Shown: piece by piece, positions 1 through 10,471 of the stretch
Numbering within the stretch: the first letter of the stretch is position 1
Layout: the number at the start of each line of letters is the position of its first letter
Assembly: GCA_030533445.1 (NCBI GenBank)
Contig: CM060073.1
Span: forward strand, 40,222,928-40,286,927
Direction: 5' to 3'
Source of the DNA: Cyprinodon diabolis
Lineage: Eukaryota > Chordata > Actinopteri > Cyprinodontiformes > Cyprinodontidae
Length of the DNA stretch: 64,000 nt
Position numbers and translations under genes: made by a program
Notes under the pieces: model-generated
What the model was told of the DNA's origin: nothing
Databases searched by the model: none
What the model saw: only the letters and a program-made list of their open reading frames with translations

Positions 1-102
1 ATTTTTAGTTATTACATTGAAATTCATTTTGGCCATCAAAATATCCATATTCCAATAACACTATTGGTTTGAAATTTGGATTTTCAAAGTATTTCACGTA
101 GT

Positions 103-235
103 GCCCTATAAAGGGGGAACTCCTGATTGCTCCCCTGGCGCCACACAATGGCAGCCCACTGCTCCCCAAGGGGATGGGTCAAAATGCAGAGAATGAATTT
201 CCCATTGTGGGACAATATAGATATTTAAATTTTTC
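103..235 (+). repeat. SINE-like fragment (body and tail, no head)
   Basis: This stretch shares a block of about 80 bp with the reverse complement of 42515-42640; the common core includes CCCATCCCCTTGGGGAGC in opposite orientation to that copy. It ends in a tail like AATTTCCCATTGTGGGA. The tRNA-like head present in the 42.5-kb copy is not recognisable here, so this is a truncated copy in sense orientation. The SINE assignment rests on the fuller copy. Confidence 0.5.
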
Positions 236-1101
236 TGTTATGTTCATATGTACGGTTATATATTTAAATTACAACCTGGCAAAAACAATATATATTGAGA
301 ATTAGCTTTGAATAAATCTATTGCTTTGCAAGCGCTGCAAAAAGACAATAATTTACATTTAATCATTATTTCAAACACTTGAATGTTTCAAATGCAAAGG
401 TTGTGAGGACTTTAGTCCAATTTGAGAAACACACTGACGTCATTACCTTGACTTAGATAATAAAACAAAATTGTGATTTCCAAAAGAAATATGGCTTGTA
501 GGATGTAGAAGCTGAGCTAATGCTCTGGGTCTTCTTGTTGATTTCCTTTATACCTTTTAAAAAATCTCAGTGTCAACCCCTGCTGGCTCTTTGATTCTGA
601 GATCTCAGCTCCAACTGGGTTGCACGTACTGTATGTGAGCAGGCTGCAACTGTAAGTGATGTTTATGCTGTATTTATAAATTCTGTTGGATAGTTTAGGA
701 ATTTTGAAGGAAATGCACATACAGTTTATCTCATCAGTTGTGAGTACCTGTCTTTGTTTGTCCATCTAGTAAAAGTCCAGATTAACTGGACCAGGCAGCT
801 GGTGTGAAAGGCTAATTAAAAATCTATCAAGATAGACCTTGACGTCTGATTTCTTAAAACATCTTTAGTCTATGGAAGATGTCACTGTAGTTTATGTGAT
901 AACTACTTTTTGAATGGTATGTTTGCATGGGAATGTTTCCTTTTAAAACAAAAAAGGGCATACTGTTTACACAGGAAGGGTAAGTTGGAAGAGGCAGTTT
1001 GGCAAACATAATCCTCCTGAAACAGTTAAATATAAGCCATTAAACTAAATAATAGAAAACTAAAGTCATACAATAAGCAAATGATACCATAACAGTTTTT
1101 T
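236..1101. other. Unique AT-rich DNA, no gene seen
   Basis: Only short open frames without recognisable motifs occur here. No repeat family could be matched by eye. Confidence 0.5.
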
Positions 1102-1165
1102 GCTCCTGTAGTGTAGAGGGCAAACTCTACATCTGTGAAATTAGGGGATCCGGGTTCAAGTTGTA
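1102..1165 (+). repeat. Degenerate tRNA-like / SINE head
   Basis: The segment has an A-box-like TAGTGTAGAGG followed about 35 bp later by a B-box-like CCGGGTTCAAGTT, the spacing of an internal RNA polymerase III promoter. There is no clean acceptor stem, so a functional tRNA is unlikely. A decayed tRNA-derived SINE head or tRNA pseudogene is the best reading. Chance resemblance is possible. Confidence 0.3.
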
Positions 1166-2589
1166 ATGATGACTTTAGCTGTGGGGATCCAAGAAAAGGA
1201 CAATAAAAAGTCTCACAAGTTATGACTTTTTTCATTTTCTCTTGTTTTTTTTTTTTCTCAAGTACAGTAGTAACTCATTGTTTAGATGTCCGAACATTAA
1301 TACGTTTTCTAAACACGAAGGTTTTGGGTGATGCATCACCTCTGACCTTTAACTTTATTTACATGTCTCATCATCTTCAGTTTAGATAACTTCTCTAAAT
1401 ATAACTGAAAGATGTTTAAAGGTGAACTAAACTGTGTCAAATCTTATGACATTATTGTTGTTGGCAGAAGCCTTTCTCTAGTGATTCTGGATTTTACTAA
1501 AACATGACGAAGAGAGGTTTTCATTCCATGAAGAATTATAAACTCTTCAGTTTTGAAAATAGAAATCTATTTCACAAACTCTACAACCTCTCTTTGATAA
1601 AGTTTTTGCAAAAACTTTTATTGTTTTGTGTTTATGTTGTCATTAGGTTTGCTTGCAAATATATCACACAAATCTAAAATTTAACTGTTGCCATCTGTGT
1701 GCATCATATTTATTTATTTCTGATTATAGCCTAAGGTGAAAGTTATATTGTAGTCCTTGCAGTAGTTAAAGTGATTTGCAGAGCACTCATTGAATCTAAA
1801 CTACTGTTTTCACCTGTTCAAACTCAAAAAATCTAAATACCCTCTAGGAAATGATGGGGGGAAATTAAGCAGGCATCATGTTAAGAAATGTTAGCCTATC
1901 AAAAAATGATGTTTCTGGGTTTGTTTGTTGTTGAAGTCATCAATCTTATTTCAGAATTTTTAGGTTTTGTGATGTTTGTACCATTGATGCTTCTACAGTT
2001 TTGGCATTGGCTAAAATACATTTTAGCTCTAAGAATTTCTGCCTTCAAAGTTTTTTACGAATATATTCCACCTGCATGTAATACTTCTGTCTTGATTACC
2101 TTTTTTAGTGCAAAATTAATGGGCAAGCTTATTACATGACTCGTCTTTGATGGCTGGTTTCATGTCTTTGTCTGATGTGTCCCTAACATGCTGTCTGTCT
2201 CTACACAGCTGTTCTTTCACCTTATTTGTCTCTGTCTCCATCCTTCATCTCTTTCCTCCTCTGTCTCTCTGTCTCTTTCACCCTGACTAGTGTGAAGTGT
2301 AATTGAAGAAGCAGTCTTCACATGGCCCACAGGCATGGAAGGGACATTGTGTGCGCTGTGGCGGCAAATTGCTCTCTTTGCTCCTTCAAACCTGTACCTC
2401 ACCTTCACTCCTCCTCCTCTCTTGATCCTTTCCACATCGTCTCTGTTCTTTAATGGCCAGGCCTTTTGTGCCCCATCCTCTCTGTCATATTCAGCTATTC
2501 AGCCTGGCTTTTCTGGCCTGCAACAAGTTTATAAAGTTCATGCAATTTGAAATACCTAAAAACATTTAAAGCTCCTTTACAGCTTTTAA
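1166..2589. other. Unique DNA with a pyrimidine-rich stretch
   Basis: No gene is recognised. About 2183-2285 is rich in CT and TCTG repeats on the plus strand. The 83-codon frame at 1888-2139 is hydrophobic, T-rich and low in complexity, and looks like a chance frame. Confidence 0.45.
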
Positions 2590-2700
2590 TAACTCCTGAG
2601 CTGTGTTTTTGTACATCCATTTCACTGCCGCTACATGCATGCTTAGTGTAAGGAATTGCCTTTGACTCAATGAGTCGATGCAGAACATCAATATATTTTT
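2590..2700 (+). repeat. Dispersed fish-type repeat, family R1, fragment
   Basis: The core CGCTACATGCATGCTTAG followed by a GGAATTGC segment and CAATGAGTCGATGCA resembles a repeat common in teleost genomes. Other parts of the same family appear to lie at 49800-49900, 52570-52745 and 62200-62400. The superfamily was not determined. The family link is from memory of the consensus, not from a search. Confidence 0.4.
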
Positions 2701-2924
2701 TATCACTTCTGTGATATAAAAACACAAAAGGGTAATTAAAAGGTTGAAAATAAAGATACAGATGCATGTCTTGTAAAAGATAAAATATCAAACAAAATAG
2801 TTAATAGAGCTCACCTTTGTGATATCTCTGTCTGTAAACATGTCTGTATTTTTTTTGCATCAGTTTACGTAAATGAAAGCGCACATTTTTCTTAACTTTA
2901 ACTTGACAATTCTTTGAATTAAGC

Positions 2925-3860
2925 CATTCTTTTTCAGCTCTATCTGTATGCTTGGAATAAGTCCACTGCTAGAAGGTGACCATCCTGCAAGTTAAGGCCT
3001 TTGTGGTTAAATGAATATCTCTTTCAGTTTGGCCCAAAATTTTGCTTCCTTCATCTTCTCATCAACTCTGACAAGCTGTTCCTCTGCTGAATAGATGCCT
3101 TCCCATACCTTCATACTGCCACCACTATTATATCTCACAATGGAGAAGTTATGTTCAGGGTTAGGCGCAGAGTTAGAATGAACTGCAATGTTCTTACATG
3201 TTTACTTATCTTCTCAAAAGCTTGTGGTAAAGAGCAACTATTGATTTCTTGGAAAAGAAAAGGCTATATTACTGAAACGCATTGGAAATGTCTGACTTTC
3301 TGGCAGAAGCCACTAAAGTTATTCTGTTACCGTGTATCTCTGATTAATTTTCTCCTTGCCTCATTTAAGTTTAGGTGGATTGCTTTGTCTTAGTATGTTT
3401 GCAGTTTAGCAATGCTCCTTCCATTTATTATTTAGAAAGAGGGAACAGTGCTTTGTGAGATTTTCACTGCCTGGGATATTCTTTGGAACCAAACTCTGCT
3501 TTAAGCCTCTCCACAGCTATCCCTGAGCTGTATGATGTGTTTCTTGGTTTTCATGATGCAGTGTATTACCTGATGATTGCAAAAAAAAATCTCTAATGCC
3601 TTAAAAAAAAAAAAAAAAAGCCTTTATAATGAACATAAATTAGGGGACTCTAATTAACTGCACCTGTTTTTATTCCGTGGTACCGGAGTAAAGAGGAATT
3701 AATGGGAATGTATATCACACCTTTCAGATAAATTGGAAAAACCTTTTTCTCCCACTTCATGGTCATGTGTTGGTGTCCTTTGATCTAAATCAATCAGGTG
3801 TTGATATAACCTCACTTTTAATGATTGTGAAGCGACAAAACATAAACGAGTAAGGGCGCA
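2925..3860 (-). mobile_element. Eroded Tc1/mariner-like element, antisense
   Basis: Read on the minus strand this matches the layout of a fish Tc1-like transposon: transposase helix-turn-helix region and 5' leader near 3350-3700 and part of the catalytic region near 2930-3200. Landmarks on the plus strand are CATCAACTCTGACAAGCTG, TTTAAGTTTAGGTGGA, TTCATGATGCAGTG and TAATTAACTGCACCTG, in the order expected for an antisense copy. The frame is broken throughout and an A17 tract interrupts it at about 3603. No paired terminal repeats are visible. It cannot make a working transposase. Confidence 0.65.
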
Positions 3861-4769
3861 TGAATACTTTTTAAGAAAGTACGCTACTATTTAGTGCAAT
3901 TATAGCTGGTAAAAAAGTGAAGCACTAAATAAAAAGCTCTTTAAACATACCCAAGTAGCAGCTGTTGTTCAGGTCTCCAGTAATACAAGCAGCCTACCGG
4001 GTTTAGGAGGCTAAACACAATTATGTTGTCAGATTTGGAGCTGGTCATCAATCAGATTATAATAAAGTGACCAGAGGGTTTTGGTTGGAAAATGGCAGAC
4101 ATTAAGAAGTATCTGTCAAAGTGGAGGCTGCATTTGAACAGGAATTGAGTGTGCATATTCAAGAATACTGAAGGGAAAATGAACACACAACCACTTGGGT
4201 TAGTGAAAGTGACAGAGCGTCTATGATACAGGATGTGAGAAGTATCCAGTATGAGCAGTGATTTAAGGAGTGTGCTTGTAGAGAGAACATGAGAGAGCAA
4301 CAGAAAATTAGTGAGAGAGACAGATAGAGGAGAAAACCTGAGGGAAGGCAAATAGGAAGAGGGGCGAGTGGTATTCGGGCCGAGACGAAGAAGCGCATGC
4401 TTCATTAAGTAAGGAAGTAATCCTGGCTAATTAAGGCTCTCCATGACAGCGCTGTCAGGGATGACTGATCCTTCAAATGGCACCTCCCTTTCCTGACTGA
4501 CAGTCAGACTGCTCTCACTGCTTTGAAGGTGAGAACTTTCATACTTATTCCCACAGCTTTTTCTCCCTTTGTCGCTTCTTATCCCCAATTCAAAGTGTTT
4601 TTTCTTTGTTTTTTTCCAATCTCATTATCATATTGTAGACAAGTGTGTGATAGTTTCTGTGGGTATTCCTGCACACAGTATTTATGTGTCTGTAAGAGCA
4701 TGCATGCATATTCTGCATATGTGCAGTAACTGCTGTGGACAAAATAAGGAGAGGAATCAGTAGATGAAG

Positions 4770-4930
4770 GGTGCAGCACATTGATTGCTTGACTAATTAA
4801 TCAGCTGCATTGGCTCCATGTGGATGGAAGCCTATTGAGTGGACGCTTGGCGCAAAGCCCTTTATGAGCCCTTAATGATTCCTTGGTCTGCAGGGTCAGG
4901 GCCTCATCTGGCCTTTAACATAGCTGCGGT
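4770..4930. other. Candidate conserved non-coding element
   Basis: This non-repetitive stretch of balanced composition has homeodomain-type cores, including GACTAATTAATCAGC and CCCTTAATGATTCC. It differs from the AT-rich, simple-sequence background. Nothing in the sequence proves conservation or enhancer activity. Confidence 0.2.
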
Positions 4931-5191
4931 TGCACAAAATAACAGAAGAGCTTAGAAAGCAGCCTTTTCTCCGGAAAGCTCATCCTGTATTTAAATTAAA
5001 ACATTCCTGTTTTTGTTACATCAATGCTTTGACTCGAACAGCTCCTGTGTGTTTGACTGGAATCAGACTTTGTTGGAGCAGCATGTTTAACTCTTATTTA
5101 TTGGACCCATTTGCACTGTGGGGTGCTCTCTCTACTTGATCCATTGTGAGCCCCGGTTCGACTCGCTGCAGGAACATGTGTGCAATGACCT

Positions 5192-5476
5192 ATGCCATTC
5201 GCATGGGAGCTATGTGGACAGTTAGTGTCCCCCTGTTGGAGAGCCCACATAAAACAGCAACCTGAGCTGAAACTGGAGAAAGCAGAGGCCATGGTGTATG
5301 ACCTAGACGCCCAGACAGGGCTACACTGTCCCGCCTGTCATCAATCCTGTCCGACCTCCCTCCTGCTCAACCCAGCCCATCCTAAAACAGGGGACTACGA
5401 TGATGTGCTCGTAAACATGTCCATAAAAGTCCTGCTGGAGGGCGGCTCAGCCCCAACCCCCTGGGAACAAACGTGA
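5192..5476 (+). other. Exon-like open frame of unknown identity
   Basis: A 94-codon frame lies in a GC-richer island than its surroundings. It contains an ATG in a good initiation context (GAGGCCATGG, about 5288) and a CPACHQSC cysteine cluster, and it ends at ACGTGAGC, which resembles a splice donor. The upstream CTGCAG at about 5166-5171 would be a poor acceptor because it lacks a pyrimidine tract. I do not recognise the product. It may be a conserved non-coding segment or a transposon shard rather than an exon. Confidence 0.15.
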
Positions 5477-6194
5477 GCAAGCACCTAAGATGACAGACTA
5501 TCTTGGGCTTGGGGGAGTCTGAGTGTCCCAACAGGTGTCTCTCTGGGTTATGTGTTGCTCAACTTCTTCGAACATGTACCATATCATTGTTCTAGGATTT
5601 CTTATTACTGGCTTTCTAAGTGTTGCTATGCAGAAATAATACAAGGCTCTCCATACATTTGTGTTCAGTTAAAGGTAGCTCTCTCTGTGATTTGATTTGA
5701 GCTTTATGTGTCCATTCTCTCCAAACTACTGGGATTTTTACTGTGGGGGCATAGCAGCACAGCTAAGCTTTATTTGCTTCAGCAGTTTGATCCCTTCATT
5801 GCTGGCAGCAAATGAAAGAGAAGATTCAACAGAGAGATCTTTTCAAAATCAGATGCAGATTTTGGATAAAAGGCTATTTTGAAAATAATGTAAAATAGTG
5901 GAATTTGTTTTACGTATTGACAAATTAAAACCACTAACTTAAATATCTTCAATTAGATTTTGTTTGATAGACACACAAATAATTGTGCAAATAATTATGA
6001 AGTGGACTAAAGTAAAAGAAAAATGCCATGTGGTTTGATTCAGCATGGTTTTTCTAAGATCATTAATCTATCATCATTTGACAAAGAGAGGGGAAAAAAA
6101 CATGCTTGTTCCTCTTAGCAAAACATCTTAAGATCAGTCAGTTAGGATGTAGTTCCTCTATAGAAATTTATTTTTATCTATTCCCATAAATTTC

Positions 6195-6640
6195 TAATTT
6201 CTGGACTTTGACCAGGCCACGCCTATTAATACAGTCTGAATCAAACCGTTTGAGTCTTTGGCTGAATGTTTATTGTCTTCCTGATGAACGAGGAACCTCT
6301 ATCCCTGTCATAAATTAAGTGAATCCTCTGACTGGTTACTACGAAGCAAAAACATCCCCACAGCATAATCTTGCCACTGACATGTTTCAGTATATAAAAT
6401 GCTATTTTTTTATGTTGTGTTTTTTCTGAGAGTCAATTGCACACAGCAGGATTTATGTATGTATTTGACCTAGAACATTCCATTGTTCAGCTGTTTCTGT
6501 GGTCATGGCTGTTGGGTTGCTGGAAGATGAACTTCTTAATCGGTCACAACTCTTCTGTCCTCCTTAAGGTCAACTCTGGATGAACCAACAACTCTGAGGA
6601 GGTTGCCTGTGTTGCATATTAAGCATTTATATAGATTCTA
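6195..6640 (-). mobile_element. Tc1-like fragments, antisense
   Basis: The plus strand carries phrases of antisense Tc1-like transposase, such as TCTGGACTTTGACCAGGCCA and AACATCCCCACAGCATAAT. A second, more diverged stretch at about 6465-6540 repeats the same part of the element (ACATTCCATTGTTCAGCTG, then TTGCTGGAAGATGAAC). The doubling suggests either two overlapping insertions or an internal duplication. No terminal repeats or open frame survive. Confidence 0.5.
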
Positions 6641-9556
6641 TCATCATGTTTTAGCAATGGGCCTGTGGGTAGAAGTTCTCAATTGTGCCTTCATTTGAGT
6701 AAAGCATTTAAATGATCCCTACATGGCTTATACCAAAATCTAAGTGAAATCTTCAACAGCTTCAGCACATTTTAGCTCTCTGATATGTCCAAGAACACCA
6801 TTAAACATATTCAAAAGTTTTTTTTTTTAAACAAGTAAATGTTGATCCAGATATTTCAGGGAAGAAAAATTAAGACTGTAAAATTTAAGTACCTAGGATG
6901 ACTTACGTGAACATATTACCAGAATGATTGACAATTTCCATATAAGGACCGCCTATTTTGATGATCCACCTGGAAGAAGATAATCCTCCACTATACCTTT
7001 AAGCATTGTTACATTCTTCATAAATAATTTTTTTTAGCTGGGATAATGTAGTCAAATTACAGATATTTGTTTAATTTATAGAAATAAGAATGCTTATTGT
7101 ACTTCTTAGGCTGGCTTTGAGAAATGCCAATGAGACAACTGATGACAACTAGCTCAACTTAGCTAGTTGATAAATGTGCACTGTCCCTTGTCAAATTAAT
7201 AAATAAAAACTTTTGCAAGACACTGAATTGTATCAGATAGGCCGAGATTATGTTACCAGGTATACATATTTTAACAGCTTGCCTCAGATTCACTGTATTT
7301 AACTGACTGCATGTATGCCTCCGAACGTCTGTCTGCGCTCTGCCACCCTGCGACTGCCAACATGGGTGATGGGAGATTCCTTTAGTTCAGTCTCATAAGC
7401 TCTCAGCTCCCTTGGGTAGCAGCAGTTAAAGTGGTGTTGAAGCAGAAAGACCCCAGCAGTTAAAGTTTAAAGAGTCATAAAGAAGAGTTGTGAATGCCAG
7501 CTGTCTAAAGATAAAGCTAAATACACTGTGATTACGGCATATGGTCAGCGGGCTGGAACTAGGAACTGCAGACGGAGACAATTTGCAGATTGTGATTCAG
7601 CTACTTCCATTATTCTCACTCTGGAAGTATGCTTGCATTAAGTATGTCCTGCATCCAAATCTGCATGCGAATTAACATATAGAGCCTGGTGTCAAGAATA
7701 GATGTTGCATGAAAAATACATTATGCTTTCATTGCTTCACGTCCACAGTGTTCCAATGTTTGCCCCTCCGCAGGCCTTAGTGTATATGTGTGTTTGTGTG
7801 TGGGTATCTGTGAGCACATAGGTCCTTTTTTAACCACAGTCACAAGACGGGAGTATAGGGTTAGAACAGCGATGAGCTCTTGCTCTCAAAATAGCCCCTC
7901 AGAGGCTTGAGGCCCCAGCCGTTGACCCTGGCCTGCATTCCATTTGGCAGACATGCAGTTGTTGGGTCAGACTCGGTTTCTTTGCTGCTCGAGAGGGTAC
8001 AAGCCAACAACTGCACTGCATTTGGAGAACTTTTCTAACGACCATCAGATGATCGGGTTTCTCTCTCTCTTTTTCACGTCTTTAATCTGCTTCATTCTTT
8101 CTAACGTTACTATTATGTGCCTGAATCCCGTAGTGTTATAAAATGTCTGTATCATGTGTTTATCCTCCTTCCAACCTTCTGCCTCCTTGCATCCAGCTCC
8201 AAAAAGCCTTACCATAAAAATATCCCTGCTTGCATGATGCATACCAAGAATAGCTTCCACTGGGAATAAAAAGGCCTAAATACAGAAGGACAATTTGAGG
8301 TGTAGGATATCAGGGTCAAGGCAAGGTGGAGGGGTACAGCTAACGTTAGTCGAGAGTGTTTCAGGTAACCTTATCGCAGCTGTATTGCATCATGCTTTAA
8401 GAATATGATGCGCAGGAATGCACTTGTGTTCCTTAAAGCAACAAAGGATTCATTTGCAATTTAGTTTTTCCAGAAACAGTATTGAACATTTAAAGATTTA
8501 AACATTAGAAGGCATTTATATTTAGTTAAACTTTGTAACAAACTGATGGTTATAAATTTCCAACCGAATGATGCACCATGAAATGACTGACATTTGATTA
8601 TTGATAACTTGATCAAACGTAACTGGATGCTTGCCACTCTGATCCTTAAAAAACATTTTTTAATTGTCATTTTAATTGAAATGTACTTATTTTTACTTCT
8701 GGTTATCAACATCTTGCGAGATCTGACCATCTTGTAACATCTTTTTGAATTGATTGTTACAGTTACAACAAAAACAAAACAAAAACGAAAAAATAATTCA
8801 AATGAAAGGAAATAAAAATACAAAAAACAAACTTTTTCATAATCAGTGGAAGCACCTTCTTAAGCTCTAATAGGCTGCACCAACAACCTTCTGCGTGGAT
8901 GCCGTTTGCCATTTTAAGGCTTAGTGAGGTATTAAATATAAAGTCTCAGATAGAAGAAAAAGTAAAAGACACTATCTAAAAAAAAAAACATACCTGAAAT
9001 GCTTTCAGAAGCTAACAAGAAGGCTGAGCAAAGTGTAGCAAAGTCACTGTGTTCCATCCTTTTGGAAATTAATTAATCAATTTATTAATCCTTCATCTAA
9101 CTAGATAACCCTATTTAGAACTAGTTCTTATTTAATAAGCAGAACTGTAAATCTCAGTGATAAAATAAAAATGTATTTCATTTAAAATATACTCAGAGAA
9201 TCAGTAATTCTTCTAATTCTACTAACTTCTTGTTTTCTATGGTGCTGGAGATTGAGACCGGTGTAAAGGGTGTCAGGGTAACAATTAAAAGAGTTTTTTG
9301 ATTGCACAACACTTAGTAGGCTACCTAAATAAGATAAATTGGTTCAGACAGTTCTTGTGAAAATGTACTATCACCAAATAGTGATTCTATAATCTCAGAC
9401 ATCTGCAACTAAGAACATGCAAATCATAGTACTCTCTGGTTCTCCAAAACAGGTTGAGGAAAAGACTCCCCTGAGAAGAATGGTGGGCAATTCTGAAAGA
9501 TGCTAAAGACAGGTCAGGACAGGTCTTCTCTTCTAGTCACAACTGTTCTCTGTTGC
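6641..9556. other. Unique AT-rich DNA
   Basis: A short GT-rich run occurs at 7783-7806 and A-rich or T-rich stretches near 8760-8820. A more complex segment at 7530-7720 is listed separately. The 120-codon minus frame at 8461-8823 is basic and AT-driven, with no recognisable domain. Confidence 0.45.
7530..7720. other. Candidate conserved non-coding element
   Basis: This non-repetitive segment has balanced composition and regulatory-looking words such as TTACGGCATATGG and CATGCGAATTAACATA. No open frame spans it. The call is an impression from composition only. Confidence 0.15.
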
Positions 9557-9557
9557 T

Positions 9558-10471
9558 AAAGCCCCATTTATACTACCCCTCTGAAACCGTGCCAAGATTG
9601 GTCCCAAAAGCCGACTCTGTCAAGTAAATTTACCAAAGGCTTCCTTCTTCGCCTGACTCTCCACAAACTTCCTGAGTGTTACGGCCAGCCATGTTGATTT
9701 GCTTGTTTAACTCTAGAGAGCAGTAGTACCATAGATCATCAGGAACCGTGCTAGCGTGTTGTGTTAATGGTCGTAAGGAATCGAGCTCGGCATGGTTAAA
9801 GCTGGGCGTACACAGCACAATTTTTTTCAATCATTGCACGCAGCTACTGCTCACACTATACGACAAATCGCAGGGTTTAGTTGTACAGTGTGAGTTCACA
9901 GCTCACGATTTTTGTTTGGCCCGACGCTGTGATGCGATCTACCTGCTCACGCTGTACGACTAAAAACCACGTCGGACTCAGCTCTGCAGTGAGATGGAGC
10001 TGCTCTGACGCATCTATCCTGAAGCCAAACAAATAAAAGAGGAATATTAAGCTCACTATAGTCAACCGCTCCGCCTTGGCAATTTGTGAAATTTTGTGCT
10101 GAAAGCCCTTAGAAGAAAAGGCGACGACGTATTTGGACAAAACACATGGCTGAGCAAACGTGACTACTACGGTCTGTCAATCTTACAGAAAGAACTGCAT
10201 TTCACTCATTGCATCCCTGCCACGCAGCTGTGTTTAATCTGAGAGGAAGAATAAAAAGGAAAATCCTTGTTTGCGCATGCGCACTGATCGCCCCTCGTAA
10301 CCCCCTGTACACTACACGACTCACGACGCACGATCAGGCTAAAAGTCGGCCCGATTGAAAGATTCTCACACGACTGGAAAATCCCCCTGAAAATTACACA
10401 GTGTATGCTGGGCTTAACTGATCCAAGCTCGGCACGGATCGGTTTTCAGAGGTTAGTGTAAATGGGGCTAT
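9558..10471. mobile_element. Non-autonomous DNA transposon with terminal inverted repeats
   Basis: The ends are imperfect inverted repeats of roughly 45 bp: the left begins AAGCCCCATTTATACTA and the reverse complement of the right begins TATAGCCCCATTTACACTA; both continue with CCTCTGAAA and GTGCC blocks. A second element (9800-10413) is inserted inside, and GAGCTCGGCA on the left and CAAGCTCGGCA on the right flank it, so about 300 bp of outer sequence remains. No transposase frame is present. The superfamily is unresolved because the target duplication is not clear. Confidence 0.6.
9800..10413 (+). mobile_element. TTAA-flanked non-autonomous element, copy 1
   Basis: TTAA flanks both ends (9796-9799 and 10414-10417). 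The termini are inverted with respect to each other, with shared TACAC and AATTTT blocks. The interior matches the reverse complement of 16778-17442 closely, for example around the GAGGAATATTAAGCTCACTA, GACGTATTTGGACAAAA and CACTGCAGAGCTGA-type blocks. TTAA targeting is typical of the piggyBac superfamily and also occurs in Kolobok. No transposase is encoded; the 87-codon minus frame at 9877-10140 has no known domain. It sits inside the 9558-10471 element and is therefore younger. Confidence 0.65.

Larger units (their letters stand above)
3861..6194. other. Mostly unique DNA
   Basis: The stretch contains a purine-rich segment (about 4260-4375), a possible conserved non-coding segment (4770-4930) and a weak exon-like frame (5192-5476), described separately. 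Nothing else is recognisable. Confidence 0.4.

Noticed and set aside
1888..2139. Small membrane protein gene (83 codons, hydrophobic)
   Set aside because: T-rich DNA yields hydrophobic frames by chance; no promoter, splice or homology evidence.
4052..4405. 117-codon minus frame
   Set aside because: It overlaps another frame in a different phase across a purine-rich stretch and shows no motif.
5140..5175. tRNA gene suggested by GGTTCGACTCG
   Set aside because: Only the B-box-like word is present; no A box or cloverleaf arms at proper spacing.
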